Source: Pseudomonas sp. KNUC1026
GTDB taxonomy: Bacteria > Pseudomonadota > Gammaproteobacteria > Pseudomonadales > Pseudomonadaceae
Reading direction: 5' to 3'
DNA: 64,000 nt
Assembly (NCBI RefSeq): GCF_021650705.1
Contig: NZ_CP087138.1
Location: 4,116,001-4,180,000, forward strand
Position 1 is the first letter of the stretch. Each line of letters begins with the position of its first letter. The notes beneath the pieces are model-generated. The model saw only the letters and a program-made list of their open reading frames with translations, was not told where the DNA came from and did not search any database. Shown piece by piece: positions 9,765 through 19,832 of the stretch. The translations under genes and the position numbers were made by a program.

Positions 9765-12700
9765 AAACGCTCCGGCAGGCTGAACCCGGCCAGCGCCTGG
9801 TTGCGGAAAGGGTTGAAGGCACTGCTGGCGCGCAGCTCATAGCTGATGCTGGCGTTGTCGACCTTCAGGCGCAGGGTGAAGCGGTCAGGCGAGCCGCTGC
9901 TGGCCAGGTCCGACTGCTGCAACAGGCGGAACCACGCCCACGGGCCATCGAGGGTCAGGCCCGAGCGGCCGCTGGCAGGCGGTGGCGTGATCGCCAGGCG
10001 CACCAGGCCCGCGCCATTGGCACTGGGCCATTGCAACGCGACCGGCCGCGCGGGGCCGTGGTCGTAGCTCACTTGCTGGCCGTCCAGGTCGAGCAGGAAC
10101 TGGCTGATCTCAGGGCTCATGTCGATTGGTTTGAGCTCGAAGCGCACAGAAGGCTGAGTGCCGCCGCTGCGAAACCAGGCATCGCGAATCGCCTGTGCAC
10201 GCTGGAAGGTCGCCAGCGCGCCGGGCGAAATCCCCAGTTTCTGCGCAGCACCCGGCTGCCAGCGCCACGGGTTGGCGGAGGTGTCCACGTAGGGTTGCAG
10301 GTAGCGACGGAAGTACGTGTCCAGCACCCCACCCACGCCGAAGAACTGGCCGACATCATCCAGCGTGGCGTCGCGCGGGCTGCTGCTGACCAGCGGGTAG
10401 CGCCCGGCCAGCGACTGGCGCCAGACGCTGACCACATCGCTGGCCCAGGCGGCGTTGAGCTGGCTGCGCACGCCGCCCATGACCATGGCATTGGTGCTAG
10501 CGACCACCGACTTCACCATGCCCTGCAATACGGGCGGAGTGCGCTCGGCAGTCAGGCTGGCGCGCGCTGCGGCAGCGCCGGCCTGGTTCTTGGCTTCGCC
10601 CAGCAGCGCGTCGCCGCTGGCACCCACCATCCCGCTCACTTGCACGTACAGCGCGTTCAGGTCGCTGAGCAGCGCGTCGATCGGCGCCGGGCCATCGCCT
10701 TTGGCGACCATGGCGTTGAGCTCAGCGAAATGCGCCGTGACCGGGTCCGTACTGGCAACCGGTGCTTCGGCCGCCGCCGGCGCATCCTGGCCGACCAGCG
10801 CACCCAGGCGCTGGCGCAGCTTGTCGGCGGTGCCGTCAGCCGGCGCCACCTTGGCTACCAGCGCCTGGTCCTGGGCTTGCAGGTTGGTCTGCTCGGCCAC
10901 CGCTTCAAGCAGCTTTTTCACTGGCGACGTAGGCCCGGAGATCACCCGCAGCACATCGGCGGCCTGGCCGATGCTGGTGACCGGCACGAAGTCGATGTCG
11001 GCCAGCGAGGCATCCCACTGCCGCTGGTAGTCGGCGAAGTAGAGCCGGCGTACGTCCTGCGCAAGGTTCAGCGCGTCCTCGGCGCCGTTGACGCTGCGCC
11101 CCAGCACCCACTGTTCCTCGGCAAGTGTGGTGGCCTGGCTCAGGCTGCCGCGCAGGAATACCTGGTGGTAGCCCTTGGCTGTGTAGAACCCGCTCAGCGG
11201 CTCGGCCAGGGGTTTGCCGCTCTTGCGGGTGAAGATCAGTGCAGCGTCGCGGCCGGCGGCATCGGCGATGCTGAAGCCGGGCACGTCGGCCGGCAGCTTC
11301 TGGCGCCTGATGCGGTCGTACACGCGCTGGGCCACCGGCAGTTGCGCCAGTTGCCGGCGCACGTCGTCGATCAGCCGTTGGTCGAGCCGGGCGCTGGGCG
11401 GTTGCTCGGCGAACAGCGCCTGCAGGTGCTCATCCAGGGCCGCGCGCTGTTGCGGGGTCACGGCGTTGCCCAGGTTGCGGTCCCAGTCCAGGCGAACCCA
11501 GGCCATCAGGAACTCCGGATCGTAATGCTCGCTGTCGCCGAGCATCAGGTAGGCCTTCAGGCCTTCGTAGAGAAAGTCCGAATGCCCGTCGCCGTGCAGT
11601 TGCTCCTCGACGCGGGTCACCAGGCGCGGCGCGAAGGTCGCGATCAGCAGCTTGCGGTACACGCTGGCCGCTTCGCTTTGCAGCATGTCGCCCTGGTACA
11701 GGCCGCTGCCCTGGGCCCAGGCCGGAGCGTCGCCGGCCAGGTGGCGGGTGGTGTCGAGCAAGGGCAGCGTGGCGATGATCTGCCGCTGTGCCGGGCTCAG
11801 TTGGCGCACCGCTTCGGCCAGCGGTGTCACTCGCTGGTCAACGGCATCGATGTAGGCGCGGTTGGCACGGTAGCTCAAGGCCCACACAACGCACACCGCC
11901 AATACCAGCACGGCGGTGGCCGCCAGGGTGCCACGAGCCACCCAGCGGCGGCGGCGCTCCACGGCCGGGTCGCTGCCTACCAGCCCGCGTTCGGCGAAGG
12001 CCACATCGTTGAACAGCCGTTGCAGGAAGTAGCTGCGGCCGGTGCCGTTCTGTCGCGCCAGGTGTTGCCGGTCCAGGTTCATGCTCTGGGCCATGGCGCC
12101 GATCATGCGGTCGATCGGGCTGCCCTCCTGGGTGCCGCTGGTGAAGTACAGCCCCCGCAACAAGGCAGGCTGCTCGTAGGGGTTGGGCTGGAACACCGCA
12201 TTCAGAAAGCCGGCGAGCAAGGCTTTGAGGCCGGCGAACTGCTGCGGGAAGCCGTAGATCAGGTCGCGCCGCGCCGGGTCGCGCTCGTGTTGCAGGCGAT
12301 CGACCAGGCGCTCGGTCAGGCGCTGCTCCAGTGCGTCCAGCTCGGCCGGCACCAGGCCGAGCGCGCCGTCTGCCTGCCTGGCGTCGTCGAGCGGGAAAGT
12401 CATGCCCCACACCTGCGCGCGGGCTTCGCGGTCCAGGTCGTCGTAGAACTCCATGAAGCCGGGCAGCAGGTCGAGCTTGGTGAGCATCACGTACACCGGG
12501 AAGCGCACACCCAGGCGGGTCTGCAGTTCCTGAATGCGCGCGCGGATCGCTGCGGCATGGGCGGCGCGCTCCTGCTCGCTGCCCAGCAACAGGTCGGCCA
12601 GGCTGATGGCAACGAACGCACCGTCGATGGGGCGCTGCGCGCGGTTCTGCTTGAGCAGGTCGAGACCCTGCCAGGCGGCCTTGTCGACCTGCGCGTGGCT

Positions 12701-13257
12701 GTCCTGGGTGGTGTAGCGGCCGGCGGTGTCGAGCAGCACCGCCTGGTCGGTGAACCACCAGTCGCAATGGCGCGTGCCGCCCACACCGCGCACAGCGCCG
12801 GCGCCCATCTGTGCGGCGAGCGGGAAGTTGAGCCCGAGTTCACCAGCGCCGTTGTTTTGCCGGCGCCGGGCGGGCCGATGATCACGTACCAGGGCAGCTC
12901 GTAAAGGCTGCGCCGCTCGTCACCGCCCAGGCGGGCCTTCTTGAGCAGGGCAACGGCTTCGTCCATGCGCTGGCGCAGGGTGGCCAGCTCTTCGGCGGTG
13001 GCGACGCTGGCGGCATCCGGCGGAGTGTCCTGGGCCATGCTGGCGAGCACCTTGGCCGCCTGCTGGCGCGCCTGCCACCAGCGCCAGGCGCGCCACAGGC
13101 CCCACAGCGCGAACAACAGCACGATCAGCGCCCAGCGGCGCCCTTCGGGCACCAGCGCATCGAACACCGGCCCGATGAACCAGATGATCAGCGACAGCGC
13201 GATCAAGCCCAGCACCGGGACTACCCAGCGCACCATGAACTGTAGAAACGCCTTCAC
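9761..13257 (-). CDS. tssM: TssM (IcmF), T6SS inner-membrane core protein, frameshifted
   Basis: Corrected length is about 1165 aa. Two N-terminal membrane segments (VLGLIALSLIIWFIGPVF and WALIVLLFALWGLWRAW) precede a cytoplasmic domain with Walker A (GPPGAGKTTALVNSG, about residue 130). A third membrane segment (TLAATAVLVLAVCVVWAL) leads into the long periplasmic part that binds TssJ and spans the envelope with TssL. The start is GTG, overlapping the tssL stop (GTGA). Near 12833-12835 one C is missing from the plus-strand run: NSG should continue LNFPLAAQMGAGAVRG. Without repair the protein breaks just after the Walker A motif. Confidence 0.93.
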
Positions 13258-14561
13258 TGCGCGCCCTCCGCGAATACGGTGATTTCCACTCGGCGGTTTT
13301 GCGCACGGCCGTCGGCGGTGGCGTTGCTGGCCTTGGGTTCGGTGTCGCTTCGGCCTTCGGCGCTGAAGCGTTGTGGCTGGCCGGTGGCGGCCACGAGAAT
13401 CTGCCGCACTTCCTCGGCGCGGGCCTGGGACAGCTTCCAGTTCGACGGGAAGCGCAAGGTGGCGATCGGCTGGTTGTCGCTGTGCCCGGTGATCAGCACC
13501 CGGCCCTTGACCTGCCGCACCGCCTCGCCGATGCGCTGCATCAGCGGCTGGAAGTTGCCCTTGATACTGGCGCTGGCCGAAGCGAACAGCTCATCGCCCC
13601 GGATGGTCACGATGGAACGGTCGGCGGCGTCTTCGACCGACACCTTGCCTGCACGGATTTCCTCGGCCAGAAAGCCTGCCAGGCGCGGTTGCTCGACCAC
13701 GCGCGGTGCCGGCACCGCAGGCGCGATCGACTGCACCGGGATTTCGCCCAGGGCATGAATGCGCTTGAACACCGGCTCCGCATCGGCCGCCAGCAACATG
13801 CGCAGCGTCACCAGCAACGCCAGCAGCAAGGCCACGGCGGCCGCCACGGCCACCCACGGCGGCAGGAACTGGCGCAGCCGATCAGCCGCCACCACCACGC
13901 CGCGCCAATGCGGCGACAGCTCGCGCTCGTGCTCGCCACGGGCGGTACGGATTGCTGCCGCCGTGCGCTCACGCAGCGCCTCAAGCTGGCTACGGCCGTT
14001 CTGCAGCACGCGATAACGGCCTTCGAAACCCAGGCTCATGCACAGGTACAACAGCTCCAGCAGGTAGAGCCGCTCACGCGGGCTTTGCAGGCAGTGCTCC
14101 AGCAACTGGAAAGACTTTTCACCGCCCCAGGCCTCGTTGTGCACGGTCACCAGCAGGCTCTGCTTGTTCCATTCGCTGCTGCTGCCCCATGGGGTGCTGA
14201 GTACGGCTTCGTCCAGCGCGGTGCACAGCACGTAACGCGCCAGCAGCACCTCGTTACGCGCCACGCCCGCGCCCTCGGCGCGTTGCTCGAACTGGCGCAG
14301 ATGGCCCAACAGCTGGGCACGCAGGCTCGCCGGAGCAGGGTGCGCGAGGGTGTTGCGCAAGCGCGTGAGCAGCGCAAGCATCGGCGCGGCGGCGCTTTCG
14401 AGCGGGTTCATGCCAAGGCCCTGGCCCACCGGCAAAGGTGCGCCCTGAGGCACCGCCCGCTGTGGTGCGGGTGCAGGCGCGGGCTCGGCGGCAGGTGCGC
14501 CCCGCCCACCGGGGCGCGGCATGATCAGGGTGCGGTCGTTGATCGGCGGTTCCTGGCTCAT
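13254..14561 (-). CDS. tssL: TssL (DotU) with C-terminal OmpA-like peptidoglycan-binding domain
   Basis: A 435-aa protein. A Pro/Ala-rich N-terminal tail is followed by a DotU cytoplasmic hook (about residues 55-225: LLARYVLCTALDEAVLST, LLELLYLCMSLGFEGRY). One membrane segment (WVAVAAAVALLLALLVTL) leads to an OmpA-type periplasmic domain near residues 330-430 (VLITGHSDNQP, SQARAEEVRQIL, NRRVEI). This is the extended form of TssL that contacts peptidoglycan directly, so no separate TagP-type anchor is required. It forms the inner-membrane platform with TssM. Its ATG lies 6 bp past the tssK stop. Confidence 0.93.
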   Translation of the reverse strand: MSQEPPINDRTLIMPRPGGRGAPAAEPAPAPAPQRAVPQGAPLPVGQGLGMNPLESAAAPMLALLTRLRNTLAHPAPASLRAQLLGHLRQFEQRAEGAGVARNEVLLARYVLCTALDEAVLSTPWGSSSEWNKQSLLVTVHNEAWGGEKSFQLLEHCLQSPRERLYLLELLYLCMSLGFEGRYRVLQNGRSQLEALRERTAAAIRTARGEHERELSPHWRGVVVAADRLRQFLPPWVAVAAAVALLLALLVTLRMLLAADAEPVFKRIHALGEIPVQSIAPAVPAPRVVEQPRLAGFLAEEIRAGKVSVEDAADRSIVTIRGDELFASASASIKGNFQPLMQRIGEAVRQVKGRVLITGHSDNQPIATLRFPSNWKLSQARAEEVRQILVAATGQPQRFSAEGRSDTEPKASNATADGRAQNRRVEITVFAEGAQ

Positions 14562-14567
14562 TGCGGC

Positions 14568-15902
14568 TTACCCTCGGATGGCCCAGAAGGCCAGGCTCAG
14601 GCCAGGGAACTGGCCACCCATGTGGAAGGCGAAGCCGCCGGACTGCGCCAGTTGCTTCCACAGCTCGTTGCCTCGGTCCAGCTCGAAATAGCTGGAGCCT
14701 GCGTGATACGGCAGTTGCCGTGGCGCCACGGGCAGTGGCAGCAGGCCGATGCCGGGCAGTTGCAGGTTGACCAGGTCGCGGATGTGCTCCACCGGGCCGA
14801 CCTTGCTTTGCTGCACGAAGTGGTTGCGCAGGGTGGTGGCGTCCATGTCGGCGCGCACCACCAGCACGAAGGTGGCGTTTTCGAGCAGGCTGCGGTCGTT
14901 GAGCATGGCCACGTGCACGCCGAAGGCTTTTTCGACGATGGGAATGGCCACCGCCTTGCTGTCGATCAGCATCGCCAGTGCCTCGCGCAGCGCGGCCATC
15001 AGCCGGGCATAGGTGCCTTGCAGGTCATCGTGGTTGTACACCGCGAAAGGCTCGGCGCGGCGCTCGGCACTGGAGAAGGTCGCGAACTCGCCGGCCAGCG
15101 CCAGCAGCTCGGTGTAAAGCCGTTCGGGGTGTACCGGGCTCAGGTTGGCCAGGTGGCTGAACAGCGGCTCGGTGCGGTTGCACAGTTGCAGCAGCATGAA
15201 ATCGGCAATTTCCGAGGCACCACCGGCGCTGCTGGCGACGACCCGCCCGGCGAGGGCTTCGCCGCGCTGGCGCAGCAGGCCCGGCACTTCACGGGCGAAG
15301 TTCGACAGCACCGCGCTGGCGGCGATGTCGAGCACTGGCGGGATGTACTGTTCATCGAGCACCAGAGCGCGGTCGGCACGCTTCTCGCGCACCCGCACCA
15401 CACCGATGGCCGCGTGCTCGGCCAGGCCGTCGGCCTCGGTGAGCAGGCGCAGCAACTGGCTGCCGACCGCCACCGGGGCGCGGTTTTCGAAGGCGGCATT
15501 ATCGTCACGCACTTCACGCACCTGGCTCAGATAACGCGCGCCACCGCTCGGCTCGCCTTCATCGACGGTGTCGCGGCTGCCGGGCCGGCGCAGCGGCATC
15601 GCCAGGTACACCACGCCATCGCGCAGTGAATCGGCAATCGCCAGCGGTGCGGGGGCCGGATCGTGGCGCGGGATATCGAACGGCGTGCCATCGGGCAGCA
15701 GGCCCTTGGCCGAGACGATGCCCAGCTTGCCCTGGGCCAGCAGCGCGGTGTCGATCATCAGCTCGGAGAAGCCCCAGCCGCCTGCGCCGAACGGGCGGCT
15801 GCGCGCTTCCACCAGTTGCTCCAGGTAACGGTCGTGCTGCTGGAAGTGCTGCGGCCGCAGGAACATGCCCTCAGACCAGATCACACGGTTATTCCACGAC
15901 AT
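14568..15902 (-). CDS. tssK: TssK, T6SS baseplate-membrane complex adaptor
   Basis: A 444-aa cytoplasmic protein opening with the family signature VIWSEGMFLRPQHFQQHDRY and carrying later conserved strings (YLAMPLRRPG, NLSPVHPERLY, LPGIGLLPLPVAPRQLPYH). TssK trimers link the TssEFG baseplate wedges to the TssLM complex. A GGGAGG Shine-Dalgarno sits directly upstream of the ATG. It lies between tssJ (15 bp) and tssL (6 bp) in the fha operon. Confidence 0.93.
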   Translation of the reverse strand: MSWNNRVIWSEGMFLRPQHFQQHDRYLEQLVEARSRPFGAGGWGFSELMIDTALLAQGKLGIVSAKGLLPDGTPFDIPRHDPAPAPLAIADSLRDGVVYLAMPLRRPGSRDTVDEGEPSGGARYLSQVREVRDDNAAFENRAPVAVGSQLLRLLTEADGLAEHAAIGVVRVREKRADRALVLDEQYIPPVLDIAASAVLSNFAREVPGLLRQRGEALAGRVVASSAGGASEIADFMLLQLCNRTEPLFSHLANLSPVHPERLYTELLALAGEFATFSSAERRAEPFAVYNHDDLQGTYARLMAALREALAMLIDSKAVAIPIVEKAFGVHVAMLNDRSLLENATFVLVVRADMDATTLRNHFVQQSKVGPVEHIRDLVNLQLPGIGLLPLPVAPRQLPYHAGSSYFELDRGNELWKQLAQSGGFAFHMGGQFPGLSLAFWAIRG

Positions 15903-15917
15903 GCTGCCTCCCGGGCC

Positions 15918-16430
15918 TTACGGAGTGAGCACCGGCGCGCTGCGGATGGCATGCACGTCGAGGCTGATCTGATAGTCGCCGCGGCCGTCGGCCGGCAGCT
16001 CGATGACGTCGCGCCATTGCGCACGGTCCAGTGCGCGATAGCCCACCACGATGCCGACCTGGCGCGTGGCCGGGTTCACGCGGCGCACCAGGTCGCGCTG
16101 TTCGCCGGGTTGCACCAGCAGCTCGTCGCGGTCGATGAGGTCGTCGCCCAGCGCCTGGCCGGGTTGTTCGGCCAGCGCGAAGTAGTCGGCGCCGCGAAAG
16201 CGCCCGGCGTTGCGCAGCTCGAATACACGAACCCGCACCGGGGTCGGCTGGCCTTCAGTGCCAGGGTTGAGCGAAGGGTTGGCAGAAAAATGCAGCACCA
16301 ACTGCGCCGGGCCCTGGTCGGCGGCAACCGGCTCATCGGGCTGGGCATGCCCACAGGCAGCCAGAGCAAGGGCGCAGGCCAGGAATAAACTGGCGCGGCG
16401 TGCAGCCATCAGTGGCTTGAGGATCGTCAT
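15918..16430 (-). CDS. tssJ: TssJ, T6SS outer-membrane lipoprotein
   Basis: A 170-aa lipoprotein with a signal peptide and lipobox (LALAAC-GHA; Cys about residue 26). The mature part shows the TssJ transthyretin-like fold pattern: LVLHFSANPSLNPGTEGQP, VRVFELRNAGRFRGADYFAL and a late QVGIVVGYRALD. It anchors the periplasmic end of TssM to the outer membrane. It is second in the operon after fha. Confidence 0.92.
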   Translation of the reverse strand: MTILKPLMAARRASLFLACALALAACGHAQPDEPVAADQGPAQLVLHFSANPSLNPGTEGQPTPVRVRVFELRNAGRFRGADYFALAEQPGQALGDDLIDRDELLVQPGEQRDLVRRVNPATRQVGIVVGYRALDRAQWRDVIELPADGRGDYQISLDVHAIRSAPVLTP

Positions 16431-16454
16431 GATCGGCAGTCTGTCCAGGCAGCT

Positions 16455-17837
16455 CTATTCTCGGCGCAGTCGTGCGCTCTGTTGTTCATACGCGCGGCTG
16501 AACTCCCGACCGAACAGGTCCTGGAAGTCGTCTTCTGCCTCGCGAGCGATGTTCTGGTAAAGCTCGGTGAATTGCTGCCAGTTGCGGGCGTCGCGTGAGC
16601 TGAGCAGGCCGGTGAGCCCGCCGGCCGGGGCCAGGCGGGCCTCCAGCGCCTTGGGCTCGAAGCGCTCCAGCAGATGCCGAATCGCCGCCTGCACACCGGC
16701 CATCACGGCCAGCTGGTGGGCACGCAGGTCATCGAAGCTGTCCTTGACCGCCTCGTCGGGGGCCATGAACGCCCGGTTGCCGTGGCGCAGCAGCAACATC
16801 AGCGCCTCGTCGGCATTGGGGGCGAACTTGAGCGGGTTGTTTTCCAACGGCTGGATGGTGGTCTGCTGCATGCGGAACTCGCCCTTGAGGCTGCTGCGCG
16901 CGCGCAGCACGTCGATCAGGCCTTCGACCATCAGCCGATAGCTGCGGCCCAGGTGCTCCATCTGCGCGGCAGCCTGTTCGGCGTCGATGCGCAGGTGTTC
17001 CAGCCGGGCGCCACGCAGAAAAGCCTGCAACACGGCGTCGCCGGCGGGGGCAGGTGTGGCCTGGGCAACAGGCGGCACGGGCGTGGCGGGCGCTACCGGG
17101 GTGGGCGGCAGGGTCTGCTGGGGCGGCGGGGCGGCTGGCTTTCGGGGCGGCTCGGGCACTGGAGCAGGCGCCGGCTCAGGCACCACTTGAGGCGCGGGCT
17201 CGTCGCTGAGAAAGTCCCACTCCGGCAGGATCGGCGCGCCACTCTGGGGCGCGGGCATGGGCTCGGGCGGCGGCGCAGGCGCCAGTGGTTGCGGCGGGCG
17301 GAAGTCATGCTGCTCGGCAGGTACGTGATCGTGGCGCGCATCCTGGGCCGGCGCAGCCGGGGCGAGGAAGTCGAACAGGTCTGGCAGGGTGTCCATCGCC
17401 GAAGCCTGTTCGAACTGCGCCGGAAACCGCAGCGGCTCGGGCGCCGGCGGCGGGTTGAGCAACGCCTCGAAACTCTCCACGCCCTGCCCGCCCAGGTCGA
17501 AGCCGGCAGCCGAAGCCTGCTCGATACCCACCTCGATCTCGTAGTCACCCAGGCGAATCACCTCGCCATGCTCCAGCCGCTCGCTGTTGCCCCGGCGCAG
17601 GCGAATGCCGGCCTTGAGCAGTTCGACGCCGTTGGTGCTGGTATCGGTGAGGTAGTAATGACCATCGCGGTACTGCACCAGGCAGTGGCGCGAGGAAACC
17701 AGGCGCTCGGGGTCGGGCAGCACCCAGTCGTTGTCGGTGCCGCGACCGATCGACAGCACACCTTCGCTCACCCACACCTCGGCGCGCTGGCCCGGGGTGA
17801 TCTTGTGATAGCTGGTGATGGTCAGCTGCAGTGGCAT
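16455..17837 (-). CDS. fha1: Fha, FHA-domain scaffold protein of the T6SS
   Basis: A 460-aa protein with an N-terminal forkhead-associated domain (about residues 25-100: LSIGRGTDNDWVLPDP, SSRHCLVQ, TSTNGVELL), a Pro/Ala-rich linker (about 130-265) and a C-terminal helical T6SS-FHA domain (about 270-455). In HSI-I-type systems, PpkA phosphorylates Fha and the phosphorylated protein promotes assembly; PppA and TagF oppose this. It is the first gene of the minus-strand operon, with the divergent promoter region upstream. The ATG is preceded by GAGAGGAAC, a usable ribosome site. Confidence 0.92.
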   Translation of the reverse strand: MPLQLTITSYHKITPGQRAEVWVSEGVLSIGRGTDNDWVLPDPERLVSSRHCLVQYRDGHYYLTDTSTNGVELLKAGIRLRRGNSERLEHGEVIRLGDYEIEVGIEQASAAGFDLGGQGVESFEALLNPPPAPEPLRFPAQFEQASAMDTLPDLFDFLAPAAPAQDARHDHVPAEQHDFRPPQPLAPAPPPEPMPAPQSGAPILPEWDFLSDEPAPQVVPEPAPAPVPEPPRKPAAPPPQQTLPPTPVAPATPVPPVAQATPAPAGDAVLQAFLRGARLEHLRIDAEQAAAQMEHLGRSYRLMVEGLIDVLRARSSLKGEFRMQQTTIQPLENNPLKFAPNADEALMLLLRHGNRAFMAPDEAVKDSFDDLRAHQLAVMAGVQAAIRHLLERFEPKALEARLAPAGGLTGLLSSRDARNWQQFTELYQNIAREAEDDFQDLFGREFSRAYEQQSARLRRE

Positions 17838-18012
17838 CGAGTTCCTCTCTAGACCCGCCTCGACGTAGCGTGATGGGACGCGGGTACAACTACCCTGCCC
17901 ATTTCGCCGACGGCTCTAATCCCTGATTTTGGCGGCTGTTTCGCTGGAGTTTGCCAGTACTTCGCGACAGCGAAAAGGCACGCATCCAACTTGCATAACA
18001 GTAAGGGCGCAG

Positions 18013-18041
18013 ATTGTAGAGGGCATCACGCTTGTCAACAA
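18013..18041 (-). promoter_or_regulatory. Candidate sigma-70 promoter for the fha operon
   Basis: Reading the minus strand, TTGTTG (18041-18036) is followed after 17 bp by TACAAT (18018-18013), a reasonable -35/-10 pair about 175 bp upstream of the fha start. It lies in the 382-bp gap 17838-18219, which has a visibly lower GC content than the genes around it and no convincing gene. Confidence 0.4.
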
Positions 18042-18057
18042 GGACCAATCCGAAATC

Positions 18058-18087
18058 TTGACAACCCTGATACGAGCGTCCAACAAT
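18058..18087 (+). promoter_or_regulatory. Candidate sigma-70 promoter for the tssA operon
   Basis: A perfect TTGACA at 18058-18063 is followed after 18 bp by AACAAT at 18082-18087, directed at tssA about 130 bp downstream. The -10 match is only partial. It would place the hairpin at 18153-18172 in the transcribed leader. Confidence 0.35.
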
Positions 18088-18152
18088 GCCGCACTTTTCG
18101 CCGCGATTCATAGTGGCATATCGATATTTACGGACGAAAAGCAGCGCGTAAA

Positions 18153-18180
18153 TTCAGCGAAGTTTCGCTGAACTTTCTTT
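18153..18180 (+). promoter_or_regulatory. Leader hairpin with T-rich tail upstream of tssA
   Basis: TTCAGCG (18153-18159) pairs with CGCTGAA (18166-18172) around a 6-base loop, and the flanking A/T bases extend the symmetry. It is followed by CTTTCTTTT, the form of an intrinsic terminator or attenuator. It ends 40 bp before the tssA start codon. Confidence 0.5.
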
Positions 18181-18219
18181 TATGAAAGCTGCGCGCTGCA
18201 ACCGATAGGGAGATCGGAA

Positions 18220-19227
18220 TTGCTGGACCTCACCTTGTTGCTCAGCGCGGTTTCCGAGGCATCGCCCTGCGGCGAAGACCTGGAGTACGACGCCGACTTC
18301 CTGCAACTCGAACGTGAAGCGAAGGGCCAGCCCGAGCGCGCCATGGGCGATTCGGTGCTGCCCGCCGAGCCACCGAAGTGGCGCGATATCCAGCAACTTT
18401 CGCTGCAACTTCTTGGCCGCAGCAGAGACCTGCGCATCACCCACTTTCTTACCCACAGCCAATTGGCCCTCGAAGGCTTCGCAGGCCTTGCCGATGCGCT
18501 GATGCTGGTACGGGAGCTGCTCGACCGTTATTGGGAGCCGCTCTACCCACAGCTCGACGCCGATGACCACAACGACCCTACCCTGCGCCTGAATGCGCTG
18601 ATGGGCCTTTGCGGCGACACCACACTGCAATTGCTGCGTGACACCCCGCTGCTGCGCTCGCGCGCCTTCGGCCCGGTCACGCTGCGCGCGGCGGCCAACG
18701 CAGCCGGCCTGCAACACTGGCAGAGCGAAACCCTCACTGCCGAACAGTTCGGTGGTGCGCTGATCGACGCCGATGCCGACGCGCTGCAAGCCACCGTGGC
18801 CGCGCTGAACAACGCACTCGAAGCCCTGGACGCCATCGAAAGGATGGTCGGCGAGCACCTGGGCGCAAGCCAGGGCATCGACCTGGCCCCGCTGCGCCAG
18901 CCACTGCGCCTGGCGCGCCAGCTGTTGAGCGACGCTGTACCGGCCAGCACCGAAGCCGAGCCGCAGGCCGGCGACGCGCCAGCACATGACAGCCCCCAGC
19001 ACGCCGTACAGCGCCCGGCCGGTGCGGTCGGCAGCCGCGACGACGTGCAACGTACCCTCGACCGCCTGCTGGAGTACTACCAGCGCCATGAACCCTCAAG
19101 CCCCGTCCCGGTATTGCTGTCACGGGCCCGGCAGCTGGTGCATGCCGATTTCGCCGCCATCGTGCGCAACCTGCTGCCCGATGGCATGAGCCAGTTCGAA
19201 ACCCTGCGCGGGCCTGACCCGGAGTAA
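18220..19227 (+). CDS. tssA: TssA, T6SS ImpA-type sheath-priming/baseplate protein
   Basis: A 335-aa cytoplasmic protein with the ImpA N-terminal domain (SPCGEDLEYDADFLQLERE, then LLDRYWEPLYPQLDADDHND with conserved WEPLYP) and a helical C-terminal region ending VRNLLPDGMSQFETLRG, a short TssA C-terminus. The start is a TTG at 18220, chosen because AGGGAG lies 7 bp upstream and LDLTLLLSAVS begins the family alignment. It opens the plus-strand operon; tssB follows after an 85-bp gap. Confidence 0.9.
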   Translation: MLDLTLLLSAVSEASPCGEDLEYDADFLQLEREAKGQPERAMGDSVLPAEPPKWRDIQQLSLQLLGRSRDLRITHFLTHSQLALEGFAGLADALMLVRELLDRYWEPLYPQLDADDHNDPTLRLNALMGLCGDTTLQLLRDTPLLRSRAFGPVTLRAAANAAGLQHWQSETLTAEQFGGALIDADADALQATVAALNNALEALDAIERMVGEHLGASQGIDLAPLRQPLRLARQLLSDAVPASTEAEPQAGDAPAHDSPQHAVQRPAGAVGSRDDVQRTLDRLLEYYQRHEPSSPVPVLLSRARQLVHADFAAIVRNLLPDGMSQFETLRGPDPE

Positions 19228-19312
19228 GCGAAGGGCCCAGCAACCCGCCCCTCACCCGCGCATGGGCCGTGGGGCAAGCCAATATGCCGCCTCGGCGACA
19301 AGGAGAAACCAC

Positions 19313-19821
19313 GTGGCTAACACCAGTTCTCAGAAATTCATCGCGCGCAACCGCGCGCCACGCGTGCAGATCGAGTACGACGTGGAGCTCTACGGCGCCG
19401 AGAAAAGGTGCAACTGCCCTTCGTGATGGGCGTGATGGCCGACCTTGCCGGCAAGCCCGCCGAGCCGCTGGCGCCGGTGGCCGAGCGCAAGTTCCTGGAA
19501 GTGGACGTCGACAACTTCGACTCGCGCCTCAAGGCGATGCAGCCGCGCGTAGCCTTCACCGTGCCGAACGAGCTGACCGGCGAGGGTAACCTGCCGGTCG
19601 ACATCACCTTCGAGAGCATGGACGACTTCAGCCCGGCCAACGTGGCGCGCAAGGTCGATGCCCTGCGCCAGCTGCTGGAGGCACGCACCCAACTGGCGAA
19701 CCTGCTGACCTACATGGACGGCAAGGTCGGCGCCGAGGAAGCGATCCTCAAGGCCATCCAGGACCCTGCGCTGCTCAAGGCGCTGGTCGCTGCCCCGAAA
19801 AACGACGCTGAGCCCGCCTGA
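19313..19821 (+). CDS. tssB: TssB (VipA), T6SS contractile sheath small subunit, frameshifted
   Basis: Corrected length is 169 aa. The GTG start at 19313 is preceded by AAGGAG and gives ANTSSQKFIARNRAPRVQIE, the typical TssB opening. The frame breaks in the A-run 19403-19406: one extra A gives YGAEKKVQLPFVMGVMADL, the conserved core. The rest (VDNFDSRLKAMQPRVAF, ANVARKVDAL, RTQLANLLTYMDGKVGAE) is intact. TssB and TssC polymerise into the contractile sheath that ClpV recycles. Confidence 0.93.
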
Positions 19822-19832
19822 GGATAACCGCC

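Noticed and set aside
10031..12904. 957-codon open frame antisense to tssM, and similar long antisense frames over ppkA (5934-8405), vgrG (27893-29884) and asmA (43484-45712)
   Set aside because: High-GC codon bias of the real genes removes stops from the opposite strand; these frames have no family resemblance or ribosome sites.
17838..18219. Sigma-54 promoter for tssA or fha
   Set aside because: The nearest TGGC-type strings (for example at about 17931) lack a correctly spaced TTGC element.
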